This document shows positions 1 to 6,100 of a stretch of DNA of 6,100 nt, piece after piece. The notes below the pieces were generated by a model, which worked only from the letters and a program-made list of their open reading frames with translations, did no database searches and was not told the origin of the DNA. Source of the stretch: an uncultured bacterium. GTDB taxonomy: Bacteria; Planctomycetota; Planctomycetia; Pirellulales; UBA1268. The stretch is from NCBI GenBank assembly GCA_937959175.1, contig CALGAS010000383.1, forward strand, positions 1 through 6,100, given 5' to 3'. Every line of letters begins with the position of its first letter. The first letter of the stretch is position 1. Made by a program: the position numbers and the translations under genes.

Positions 1-28
1 GCTGACTGCAGACCGGACAGCGTGGCAT
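1..28 (-). CDS. 5' fragment of a possible zinc-ribbon protein (cut by window edge)
   Basis: An ATG lies four bases after the stop codon of the FmdB-like gene. The nine complete codons visible read MPRCPVCSQ, and the frame is open to the window edge. A GAGGG Shine-Dalgarno-like sequence (positions 41-37, inside the end of the preceding gene) sits 8 nt before the ATG. The CPVC motif at residues 4-7 would be the first half of a zinc knuckle. Small zinc-binding proteins such as the YacG gyrase-inhibitor family begin in this way, but nine residues cannot identify a family. The tight spacing suggests it is the next gene of the operon. The start is supported only by the spacing, the SD and the Cys pair, so a chance ATG is possible. 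Confidence 0.45.
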
Positions 29-32
29 CGGC

Positions 33-323
33 TCAGCCCTCGCCGGAGGCGGGCTTCGCCCCCGAGCCGCCCTCGGTCTTCTTGCCCCCCTCGGGCTTGC
101 TCTTGCCCGATTCCGCGGCCGCACCCTTCTTGTACGACTCGCTGCGGTAGTCGGTCTTGTAGAAGCCCGATCCCTTGAAGACGATCGCCCCGCCCGCCCC
201 GATCAGACGACGGAGCTTTTTCTTTTTGCACTTCGGGCAGGTCCGCTTGACGGCGTCGGTCATCGACTGGAACAGTTCGAAGGCATGGCCGCATCCATCG
301 CAGACATAGTCATAGGTGGGCAT
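33..323 (-). CDS. FmdB-family zinc-ribbon protein
   Basis: A 96-residue protein beginning MPTYDYVCDGCGHAFE. Residues 1-41 form a small zinc ribbon with two CxxC pairs, C8/C11 and C29/C32. The ribbon is followed by the family's hallmark segment, FKGSGFYKTDYR, at about residues 49-60. From about residue 64 the chain is low-complexity Gly/Lys/Ser/Glu/Ala and probably disordered, as is common in this family. The family (FmdB, Zn-ribbon_8) was named for a putative regulator of formamidase/amidase genes; its molecular role is poorly defined, and no DNA-binding domain beyond the ribbon is visible. The ATG is 3 nt after the grpE stop, with a strong AAGGAGGAG ribosome-binding site inside the last grpE codons, so translation is probably coupled to grpE. 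Its placement at the end of a chaperone operon hints at a stress or proteostasis link, which is inference. Confidence 0.9.
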   Translation of the reverse strand: MPTYDYVCDGCGHAFELFQSMTDAVKRTCPKCKKKKLRRLIGAGGAIVFKGSGFYKTDYRSESYKKGAAAESGKSKPEGGKKTEGGSGAKPASGEG

Positions 324-326
324 CGC

Positions 327-845
327 TCACTCCTCCTTGGCCACGATCACCTGGGCCGGCCGCACGACCCGATCGTGGAGGGTAAAGCCCCGGCTGGCAG
401 TGCCGACGATCGTGCCAGCGGCCACCCCCGGGACGGCCTGCTGCTGGATCGCGTCGTGAACGGTCGGATCGAAGGCGTTGCCGTCGGTCGGAATCACGTT
501 GCAGCCGTGGCTGCCGAGCAGTTTCTCGATCTGGCTGGCCGTCATCCGGAAGCCGGCCCGCAGGCTCTCGACATCGTCGGTCTTGTCGGCGGCCTCGATC
601 GCCCGCTGCACGTTGTCGAGCACGGGGAGCAGGTCGCGGAGCAGGTCGATTTCCCGGTACCGCTGGGCCTCCTCGTACTCGCGACGGGAACGCTTGCGAT
701 AGTTGTCGAGCTCGGCCTGAAGCCGAAGCAGCCGATCCTGCAGCTCCGCGACCTCGGAGCCCGCCTCTGGCTCGGCACGACCCTCGGCGGAGTCAGCGAC
801 CGGGCTTTCGTCGGCAGGCTGCGGGGCGTCGTCGGGTCTGGTCAT
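327..845 (-). CDS. grpE: Co-chaperone GrpE (DnaK nucleotide-exchange factor)
   Basis: A 172-residue GrpE, which drives ADP release from DnaK in the cytoplasm. Residues 1-30 are acidic and Pro/Ala-rich, probably disordered. Residues 31-85 are a charged heptad-like helix (AELQDRLLRLQAELDNYRKR and onward), the dimerising coiled coil. Residues 86-112 continue the helical region. The C-terminal beta domain carries the family signature: FDPTVHDAIQQQAVPG at 125-140 and GFTLHDRVVRPAQVIVAK at 153-170. The length is slightly below that of E. coli GrpE (197 residues), the difference lying mainly in the N-terminal tail. The ATG overlaps the dnaJ stop codon by 4 nt (ATGA), and a GGAGGAGG ribosome-binding site lies in the end of dnaJ. 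The frame stays open a further 123 codons upstream of the ATG, but that stretch overlaps dnaJ and resembles no GrpE. The DnaK partner gene is not in the window. Confidence 0.97.
   Translation of the reverse strand: MTRPDDAPQPADESPVADSAEGRAEPEAGSEVAELQDRLLRLQAELDNYRKRSRREYEEAQRYREIDLLRDLLPVLDNVQRAIEAADKTDDVESLRAGFRMTASQIEKLLGSHGCNVIPTDGNAFDPTVHDAIQQQAVPGVAAGTIVGTASRGFTLHDRVVRPAQVIVAKEE
330..338 (-). promoter_or_regulatory. Ribosome-binding site of the FmdB-like gene inside the end of grpE
   Basis: The minus strand reads AAGGAGGAG here, 8 nt (counted from GGAGG) upstream of the ATG at 323. The site is made by the last sense codons of grpE (Lys-Glu-Glu) plus the preceding frame. It supports the ATG at 323 and suggests that ribosomes finishing grpE reinitiate on the next gene. 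Confidence 0.75.
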
Positions 846-2020
846 CTCTCCTCCTCCTCGTCGGAACCGTGCTGCGGCTGCTCGCCGGCAGTCTCCTTGC
901 CCTGGAAGTATTCGGCAAGCTTCGTGAAGAACGAGGTTCGTTTCGGTGAGACCGAGGCGTGCTCCTCGGCGGCGAGTTCGCGGAGCAGTTCTTCGGTCCG
1001 CCCGGAGACGTTCCGCGGCACCTCCACATGGACATGCACGTGCAGGTCGCCCACGCCACGGCCGCGGACCTCGGGCATGCCCAGCCCGCGGACCCGGATC
1101 ACATCCCCCGGCTGGGTGCCGCGGGCAATCTCGAGCGGCTTTGGTCCGTCGAGGGTCGGCACGTCCACCGTCGCCCCGAGGGCCGCCTGCGTAAAGCTGA
1201 CGGGCACCTCGCAATGAAGATCCTTCCCGTCGCGGGCCAGGAAGGGATGGTCTTCAATCTCGATCACGCAGTAGCAGTCGCCCGGTGGGCCGCCCGCCGC
1301 GCCGGGTTCGCCCTCGCCTGCCAGCCGCACGCGGACATCCCGGTCGACACCGGCGGGAATCGTGACCTTCCGGCTGGCATGCTCCTCGGTGACGCCCTCG
1401 CCGCCGCAGGCGGGGCACCGCTCCTTGACCACGCTCCCGGCGCCCCGGCATGCCGGGCAGGTCGTCTGCAGCCGAAACACGCCCGCTGATTGGATCACCT
1501 GCCCCCGGCCGCCGCAGTAGTCGCACGGCTGCGGAGCGGTTCCCTTGCGGGCCCCGCTGCCGTCACACTCGCCGCAGGTTTCGTGCCGGTCAAACTCGAC
1601 CGTCTTCGTCACCCCCCGGGCAGCCTCGACCAACGAAAGATGGACCTGGCAGAAGACATCCCGGCCCTTGCGGGCTCGCGAGCCCCGCTGCCGGCCGCCA
1701 CCGAAGGCATCGCCGAAGATGCCGCCGCCAAAGAGATCGCCGAAGGCCTCGAAGACGTCGGAAATGTCGTTGAAGTCGTGCCGCCGGCCACCTTCGACGC
1801 CCGCATGGCCGAAGCGGTCGTAGCGGCTGCGGAGATCGTCGTCGGAAAGGACCTCGAAGGCTCTCGCGGCCTCCTTGAAGCGGGAGGCCGCCTCGGCATC
1901 ACCGGGATTCTTGTCAGGATGGAAGCGGACGGCCAGTTTGCGATACGCGGCCGTGATCTCCGTCGACGAAGCCCGCCGACCGACCCCGAGCACTTCGTAA
2001 TAGTCACGCTGGTCGACCAT
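842..2020 (-). CDS. dnaJ: Chaperone protein DnaJ (type I / class A J-protein)
   Basis: A 392-residue full-length DnaJ, which delivers unfolded substrates to DnaK and stimulates its ATPase. The J domain occupies about residues 5-70 (DYYEVLGV), with the essential HPD motif at 34-36. It is followed by a Gly/Phe region at about 71-112 that includes DISDVFEAFGDLFGG. The zinc domain has all four CxxCxGxG repeats: C149/C152 (CGECDGSG), C166/C169 (CDYCGGRG), C188/C191 (CPACRGAG) and C202/C205 (CPACGGEG). The two C-terminal substrate-binding beta domains cover about 215-340, followed by a helical and then acidic tail ending GSDEEEER. The start is fixed by the MVDQRDYYEVLG N-terminus. The only SD-like sequence (GGGGAG) ends 2 nt from the ATG, which is too close to be ideal. 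A hairpin lies upstream. Together these may lower its translation relative to groEL2. It overlaps grpE by 4 nt. Confidence 0.97.
   Translation of the reverse strand: MVDQRDYYEVLGVGRRASSTEITAAYRKLAVRFHPDKNPGDAEAASRFKEAARAFEVLSDDDLRSRYDRFGHAGVEGGRRHDFNDISDVFEAFGDLFGGGIFGDAFGGGRQRGSRARKGRDVFCQVHLSLVEAARGVTKTVEFDRHETCGECDGSGARKGTAPQPCDYCGGRGQVIQSAGVFRLQTTCPACRGAGSVVKERCPACGGEGVTEEHASRKVTIPAGVDRDVRVRLAGEGEPGAAGGPPGDCYCVIEIEDHPFLARDGKDLHCEVPVSFTQAALGATVDVPTLDGPKPLEIARGTQPGDVIRVRGLGMPEVRGRGVGDLHVHVHVEVPRNVSGRTEELLRELAAEEHASVSPKRTSFFTKLAEYFQGKETAGEQPQHGSDEEEER
846..857 (-). promoter_or_regulatory. grpE ribosome-binding site inside the dnaJ C-terminus
   Basis: On the minus strand the last dnaJ codons contain GGAGGAGGAGAG directly before the grpE ATG. 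This is a run of overlapping Shine-Dalgarno cores, the best placed being GGAGG at 857-853, 7 nt from the ATG. The same bases encode part of the DnaJ acidic tail (EEEER), so tail composition and grpE initiation are tied together. This site supports the grpE start at 845 over any longer form. Confidence 0.8.
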
Positions 2021-2034
2021 GGCTCCCCGACGAT

Positions 2035-2053
2035 CCCGCGGCTTTGCCGCCGG
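2035..2053 (-). other. Intercistronic hairpin between groEL2 and dnaJ
   Basis: The transcript can form a perfect 5-bp GC stem with a three-base loop, GCGGC-AAA-GCCGC (positions 2050-2038). Two further C-G pairs follow beyond a single G/G mismatch (2053-2052 with 2036-2035). It starts just after the groEL2 stop codon and ends about 14 nt before the dnaJ ATG. There is no U-tract, so it is not an intrinsic terminator. Plausible roles are partial attenuation, an mRNA processing or 3'-end stabilising element for the groEL part of the message, or reduced loading of ribosomes on dnaJ. The pairing is seen in the sequence; the function is inferred. Confidence 0.45.
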
Positions 2054-2054
2054 C

Positions 2055-3674
2055 TTACCTGATGCTGCCTTCGATCTTCCGCTTCTTGGCGTCTTCCTTC
2101 TCGAGGTTGGTCACCAGGGCTTCGGTCGTCAGCAGGAGGCCCGCGATGCTGGCCGCGTTGGTGAGGGCGACTCGCACTACTTTGACCGGATCGATGATCC
2201 CCGCTTTGTACATGTCGACATACTCGCCCTTGTTGGCGTCGAAGCCGACGGTCAGATCCTTGCCGGCCACTTCATCCGCCACGACCGCGCCGTCGATGCC
2301 GCCGTTCTCGGCGATCTGCCGGATCGGGGCCTCGAGGGCATGGAGAATGATGTCGACACCGATCTTCTCGTCGCCCTTGGCCGACGCCCGAGCCTTCTCG
2401 ACCGCCTCGCGGCAACGGAGCAGGGCCACGCCACCGCCGGCGACGATGCCCTCTTCGACGGCCGCCCGGGTCGCATGCAGTGCGTCTTCGACGCGGGCCT
2501 TCTTCTGCTTCATTTCAGCTTCAGTGCCCGCCCCGACCGACACGATCGCCACGCCGCCGGTCAGCTTGGCGAGCCGCTCTTGGAGCTTTTCGCGGTCATA
2601 CTCGCTGTCGGTATTCTCGATCTGCGAGCGGATCTGCTGAACGCGGGCCTGCACGGCGGCCTTGTCACCGGCACCTTCAACGATCGTCGTCTCGTTCTTG
2701 TCGACGGTGACGAGCTTGGCCCGGCCGAGGTGGGAAAGATCAAGACTCTCGAGCTTGAGGCCGAGGTCTTCGCTGATCAGCGTACCGCCGGTGAGGGTGG
2801 CGATGTCACCGAGCATCGCCTTGCGACGATCGCCGAATCCGGGGGCCTTGGCGGCGCACACCTTGAGGACGCCCTGCAGCTTGTTGACCACCAGGGCCGT
2901 GAGAGCGTCGCCCTCGAGGTCCTCGGCGATGATCAGCAGCGGCTTGCCAGACTGGGCCACCTTCTCCAGCAGGGGGAGAAGATCCCGGAGGTTCGAGATT
3001 TTCTTCTCGTGAATCAGGATGAGGCAGTCGTCGAGTTGGCACTCCATCTCGGCCGGCTTGTTGATGAAGTAGGGCGAGACATAGCCCTTGTCAAACTGCA
3101 TGCCGTCGACAAACCGCACCTCGGTGTCAGTCGTCTTGCCCTCTTCGACCGTGATCACCCCGTCCTTGCCGACCTTCTGGAGGGCCTCGGACAAGAGGTC
3201 GCCGATCGTGCGATCGTTGTTGGCGCTGATGGCACCCACCTGGGCGATTTCCTCCGGCCGCTCGACCTTGCGGGCCTGCTCGGCCAGCCGTCCGACCGCC
3301 GCCTCGACCGCCTTCTCGATACCCCGCCGCACGGCCGTCGGGTTGCTGCCGGCGGCCACGTTGCGGGTACCCTCCCGGAAGATGGCCCGGGCCAGGACGG
3401 TGGCTGTCGTCGTGCCGTCACCGGCCAAGTCGGACGTCTTCGAGGCAACCTCGTTGACGAGCTTGGCCCCCATATTCTCGAACGCATCCTCGAGATCGAC
3501 CTCCTTGCTCACCGTCACGCCGTCCTTGGTGACGGTCGGGCCGCCGAACGACTTGTCGATGATCACGTTGCGGCCGGTGGGGCCCATCGTGACGGCCACG
3601 GCACCGGCCAGTTTCTCCACGCCCTTGAGCAGTTTGGCGCGGGCGGTGTCGTCGAACATCAGTTGCTTGGGCAC
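2055..3674 (-). CDS. groEL: Chaperonin GroEL, second copy, lacking the Gly-Met tail
   Basis: A 539-residue 60-kDa chaperonin subunit forming the ATP-driven folding ring. The start is GTG (translated MPKQLMFDDTARAKLLKG), 8 nt after a clean GAGGAG. Equatorial-domain landmarks are TKDGVTV at 49-55, the ATP-binding AGDGTTTATVLA at 84-95, the catalytic Asp at 397 within ARVEDALHATRAAVEEG, GGGVALLR at 413-420, and D495 in IIDP. Apical-domain residues equivalent to E. coli Y199, Y203 and F204 are conserved in GYVSPYF (197-203). VKAPGFG-type and GDRRKAMLGDIATLTGG segments follow. The oddity is the C-terminus, a charged, basic KEDAKKRKIEGSIR with no GGM repeat, so the cavity-floor tail of typical GroEL is missing. 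The gene lies 76 nt after groES and 34 nt before dnaJ. It is clearly a paralogue of the groEL at 4127-5833 rather than a recent duplicate, since the two proteins differ throughout. Confidence 0.97.
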   Translation of the reverse strand: MPKQLMFDDTARAKLLKGVEKLAGAVAVTMGPTGRNVIIDKSFGGPTVTKDGVTVSKEVDLEDAFENMGAKLVNEVASKTSDLAGDGTTTATVLARAIFREGTRNVAAGSNPTAVRRGIEKAVEAAVGRLAEQARKVERPEEIAQVGAISANNDRTIGDLLSEALQKVGKDGVITVEEGKTTDTEVRFVDGMQFDKGYVSPYFINKPAEMECQLDDCLILIHEKKISNLRDLLPLLEKVAQSGKPLLIIAEDLEGDALTALVVNKLQGVLKVCAAKAPGFGDRRKAMLGDIATLTGGTLISEDLGLKLESLDLSHLGRAKLVTVDKNETTIVEGAGDKAAVQARVQQIRSQIENTDSEYDREKLQERLAKLTGGVAIVSVGAGTEAEMKQKKARVEDALHATRAAVEEGIVAGGGVALLRCREAVEKARASAKGDEKIGVDIILHALEAPIRQIAENGGIDGAVVADEVAGKDLTVGFDANKGEYVDMYKAGIIDPVKVVRVALTNAASIAGLLLTTEALVTNLEKEDAKKRKIEGSIR

Positions 3675-3682
3675 GGCTTGAA

Positions 3683-3689
3683 TCTCCTC
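3683..3689 (-). promoter_or_regulatory. groEL2 ribosome-binding site supporting a GTG start
   Basis: The minus strand reads GAGGAGA 8 nt before the GTG at 3674-3672. The next in-frame ATG is codon 6 and would be too far from this site, so it confirms GTG as the start. The surrounding leader (ATTATTTTTCGAGGAG) is much richer in A/T than the flanking genes, which should keep the site unstructured. Confidence 0.75.
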
Positions 3690-3738
3690 GAAAAATAATG
3701 GCTGGTTCGTTGGGAAACGGTGAACGGAAGCACGTCAG

Positions 3739-3750
3739 GCGTTGAAACGC
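3739..3750 (-). other. Short inverted repeat directly after the groES stop
   Basis: The minus strand reads GCGTTTCAACGC, a near-perfect palindrome with five complementary positions on each side of TC. It abuts the groES TGA. As RNA it can form a 4-bp stem with a four-base loop. No U-run follows, so a terminator is unlikely. Its role, if any, is unknown, and chance occurrence is possible at this length. Confidence 0.25.
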
Positions 3751-4056
3751 TCAGGAGAGAACCTTGGCGAGGATGTCGCTCTCACGAAGAATCTTGACGT
3801 CATGGCCGTCGACCTCGATGTCGCTTCCGGAATACTTGCCGTAAATCACCTCGTCGCCGATCGACACGGCCAGGGGCGACCGCTGGCCGCTCTCGAGCAG
3901 CTTGCCCGGTCCGAGGGCGACCACATGGCCCCGCTGCGGCTTCTCCTTGGCGGTATCGGGCAGGACAATCCCACCGGCGGTCCGCTCCTCGGCCTCGACG
4001 GGCTCCACGACGACACGGTCATCGAGCGGGCGAATCTTGAGGTTCTTGGCTGCCAT
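3751..4056 (-). CDS. groES: Co-chaperonin GroES
   Basis: A 101-residue GroES, the heptameric lid that caps a GroEL ring during the folding cycle. The N-terminus MAAKNLKIRPLDDRVVVEP matches the family. The mobile loop that docks on GroEL is at about residues 20-34, with the contact tripeptide IVL at 30-32 (GGIVLPD). The beta-barrel continues through RGHVVALGPGK (42-52), the roof-loop region KLLESGQRSPLAV and GDEVIYGKYSG (67-77). It ends with ESDILAKVL. The ATG at 4056 is chosen because homology begins there and GGAGA lies 9 nt upstream. An in-frame ATG 18 codons further upstream adds residues unlike GroES. It is the only groES in the window and sits between two groEL genes, so it may have to serve both rings. 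Confidence 0.97.
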   Translation of the reverse strand: MAAKNLKIRPLDDRVVVEPVEAEERTAGGIVLPDTAKEKPQRGHVVALGPGKLLESGQRSPLAVSIGDEVIYGKYSGSDIEVDGHDVKILRESDILAKVLS

Positions 4057-4126
4057 CTTCACTGGTCTCCGAAAGGTGTGGTTGAAAATCGTTGGTGTCT
4101 GATCAAACAAAAGAGGCCGACTGGGC

Positions 4127-5833
<1,707 letters not shown>

Positions 5834-5840
5834 GACAATC

Positions 5841-5848
5841 TCTCCTCC
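5841..5848 (-). promoter_or_regulatory. groEL1 ribosome-binding site that fixes the GTG start
   Basis: The minus strand reads GGAGGAGA, with AGGAGA ending 7 nt before the GTG at 5833-5831. Together with the onset of GroEL homology (AKQMVFDD), this rules out the in-frame ATG at 5935 as the start. The site is embedded in the palindrome CCTCCGGAGG, so its accessibility may depend on folding. Confidence 0.8.
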
Positions 5849-5867
5849 GGAGGGCGGGGCCGGCCCC
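5844..5867. repeat. Two adjacent palindromes overlapping the groEL1 ribosome-binding site
   Basis: CCTCCGGAGG (5844-5853) and GGGGCCGGCCCC (5856-5867) are both perfect palindromes separated by two bases. On the mRNA, the CCCTCC segment immediately upstream of the Shine-Dalgarno sequence could pair either with it or with a GGAG at 5874-5871. That gives two competing folds, one exposing and one partly masking the site. The palindromes are read directly; a regulatory role is inferred, and GC-rich DNA produces some such motifs by chance. Confidence 0.4.
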
Positions 5868-5883
5868 GGTCTCCAACGACCGT

Positions 5884-5913
5884 TTTTGGCAGGCCCATCA
5901 CGGGTTGTCGGGG
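5884..5913. repeat. Direct repeat partner 1 in the groEL1 leader
   Basis: TTTTGGCAGGCCC (5884-5896) is identical to 6015-6027. Similarity continues past it with small gaps (TCA, CGGG, TCGGGG) to 5913. About 26 of 31 aligned positions agree with the partner at 6015-6042, so this looks like a degenerate copy of the junction into repeat copy A. It lies 51-80 nt upstream of the groEL1 start. Confidence 0.55.
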
Positions 5914-6014
5914 AAGAATGCAATCCGCGTGCCACGCCGCCGGAGAACCAGGAATCCAGCCGAAACGGGCAAAAAAGAGCCGGCCTTCTCGGCGGTTCCC
6001 TTTCCCCAGTGCCG

Positions 6015-6042
6015 TTTTGGCAGGCCCTCAGCGGGCTCGGGG
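6015..6042. repeat. Direct repeat partner 2 in the groEL1 leader
   Basis: This is the partner of 5884-5913, with 131 bp between their starts. The 13-base identical core TTTTGGCAGGCCC is followed by TCAGCGGGCTCGGGG, which runs into the GC repeat at 6026-6056. The shared stretch therefore joins a unique 13-mer to the left part of the GC repeat. Confidence 0.55.
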
Positions 6043-6056
6043 TGGGCCCGTGCCAT
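6026..6056. repeat. Dispersed-type GC repeat, copy A
   Basis: This copy reads CCTCA followed by GCGGGCTCGGGG-T-G-G-GCCCGTGCCAT. Its last 26 bases match copy B at 24 of 26 positions. On plus-strand RNA the inverted arms GGGCTCG and TGGGCCC can still pair using G-U wobbles, whereas the minus-strand version has A-C mismatches. Confidence 0.7.
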
Positions 6057-6068
6057 CCGGCGGGTTCA

Positions 6069-6100
6069 CCTCACGCGGGCTCGGGGCGAGCCCGTGCCAT
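6069..6100. repeat. Dispersed-type GC repeat, copy B (reaches the window edge)
   Basis: CCTCAC is followed by a 26-base core, GCGGGCTCGGGG-CGAGCCCGTGCCAT, at 6075-6100. The core contains a perfect 7-bp inverted repeat (GGGCTCG-GGG-CGAGCCC) with a three-base loop. Its core starts 44 bp after that of copy A. Because it ends exactly at the window edge, more copies may follow. It resembles intergenic palindromic (REP-like) elements, an interpretation that needs genome-wide counting. Confidence 0.7.

Larger units (their letters stand above)
5834..6100 (-). promoter_or_regulatory. Non-coding leader/promoter region of the chaperone operon
   Basis: These 267 bases upstream of groEL1 hold no convincing gene and should contain the operon promoter. 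I searched by eye on both strands for the CIRCE operator (TTAGCACTC-N9-GAGTGCTAA) and for sigma32-like promoter boxes and found neither. No sigma70 hexamer pair was good enough to name; TTGCAT at about 5923-5918 on the minus strand lacks a convincing partner. What is present is a set of GC-rich repeats, two palindromes next to the ribosome-binding site and a T-run on the minus strand at about 5971-5976. That T-run is preceded only by a weak 4-bp stem, so it is not a confident terminator of an upstream gene. Confidence 0.5.

Noticed and set aside
846..1214. N-terminal extension of grpE by 123 codons
   Set aside because: It is an out-of-frame reading of dnaJ. The ATGA overlap and strong SD fix the start at 845.
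285..1217. A 310-codon plus-strand open frame across grpE and the end of dnaJ
   Set aside because: It lies antisense to two certain genes, has low-complexity Ser/Arg/Pro-rich composition and shows no domain.
2019..3698. A 559-codon open frame on the plus strand, antisense to the whole of groEL2
   Set aside because: It mirrors groEL2 exactly, resembles no protein family I know, and is the kind of long antisense frame that GC-rich third-position codon bias creates.
4057..4126. A separate promoter or terminator between groEL1 and groES
   Set aside because: The region is A/T-rich relative to the genes and has a short T-run, but there is no stable stem before it and no convincing -35/-10 pair.
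5834..5935. N-terminal extension of groEL1 to an in-frame ATG at 5935
   Set aside because: The 34 extra residues are Pro/Gly/Arg-rich and non-homologous, and the good ribosome-binding site is placed for the GTG at 5833.
5960..6000. Intrinsic terminator of an upstream minus-strand gene (stem followed by TTTTTT)
   Set aside because: Only a 4-bp stem with a seven-base loop can be drawn before the T-run, which is too weak to call.
5918..6100. A plus-strand frame beginning ATG (MQSACHAAGEPG) with GGGGAAG upstream, open to the window edge
   Set aside because: Half of it translates the GC repeats into Arg/Gly/Pro-rich sequence, no family is recognisable, and it would be divergent from groEL1 inside its leader. 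It could be revisited if the frame continues well beyond 6100.
6026..6100. Start of a CRISPR array
   Set aside because: Only two imperfect units are present, with a short 12-18 nt gap and a strong internal palindrome and no cas genes. Array-like continuation past the edge cannot be seen.

Overview
This window carries one co-directional run of genes, all on the minus strand, encoding general protein-folding machinery. Read in the direction of transcription (from high to low coordinates), the order is: a repeat-bearing non-coding leader (6100-5834), groEL copy 1 (5833-4127), groES (4056-3751), groEL copy 2 (3674-2055), dnaJ (2020-842), grpE (845-327), an FmdB-type zinc-ribbon protein (323-33), and the first nine codons of another CxxC protein that runs off the edge (28-1). 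Nothing on the plus strand looks like a real gene.

The high GC content, the two groEL genes flanking a single groES, and the direct continuation into dnaJ-grpE-fmdB point to a member of the Planctomycetota, probably of the Pirellulales type. This assignment rests on remembered gene order in that phylum and was not tested by any search. No mobile element, CRISPR array, rRNA or tRNA gene is visible.

The genes form two functional blocks. GroEL1, GroEL2 and GroES are chaperonin parts; the two GroEL paralogues have diverged in complementary ways. Copy 1 keeps the Gly-Met tail and adds a histidine cluster, but changes substrate-contact residues. Copy 2 keeps a canonical core but has lost the Gly-Met tail. 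DnaJ and GrpE are the J-protein and nucleotide-exchange partners of DnaK, which is not in the window. Spacing tightens along the operon: gaps of 70, 76 and 34 nt, then a 4-nt overlap (dnaJ/grpE), then gaps of 3 and 4 nt. The 3' half therefore looks translationally coupled. A hairpin and a poorly placed Shine-Dalgarno sequence before dnaJ could set it below the chaperonins.

I do not see an undescribed system here; most of the window is a recognisable chaperone operon. The points worth a second look are the specialisation of the GroEL paralogues, the GC-rich palindromes around the groEL1 ribosome-binding site, the repeats in the leader with no CIRCE-like operator, and Shine-Dalgarno sequences encoded inside the acidic C-termini of upstream genes.
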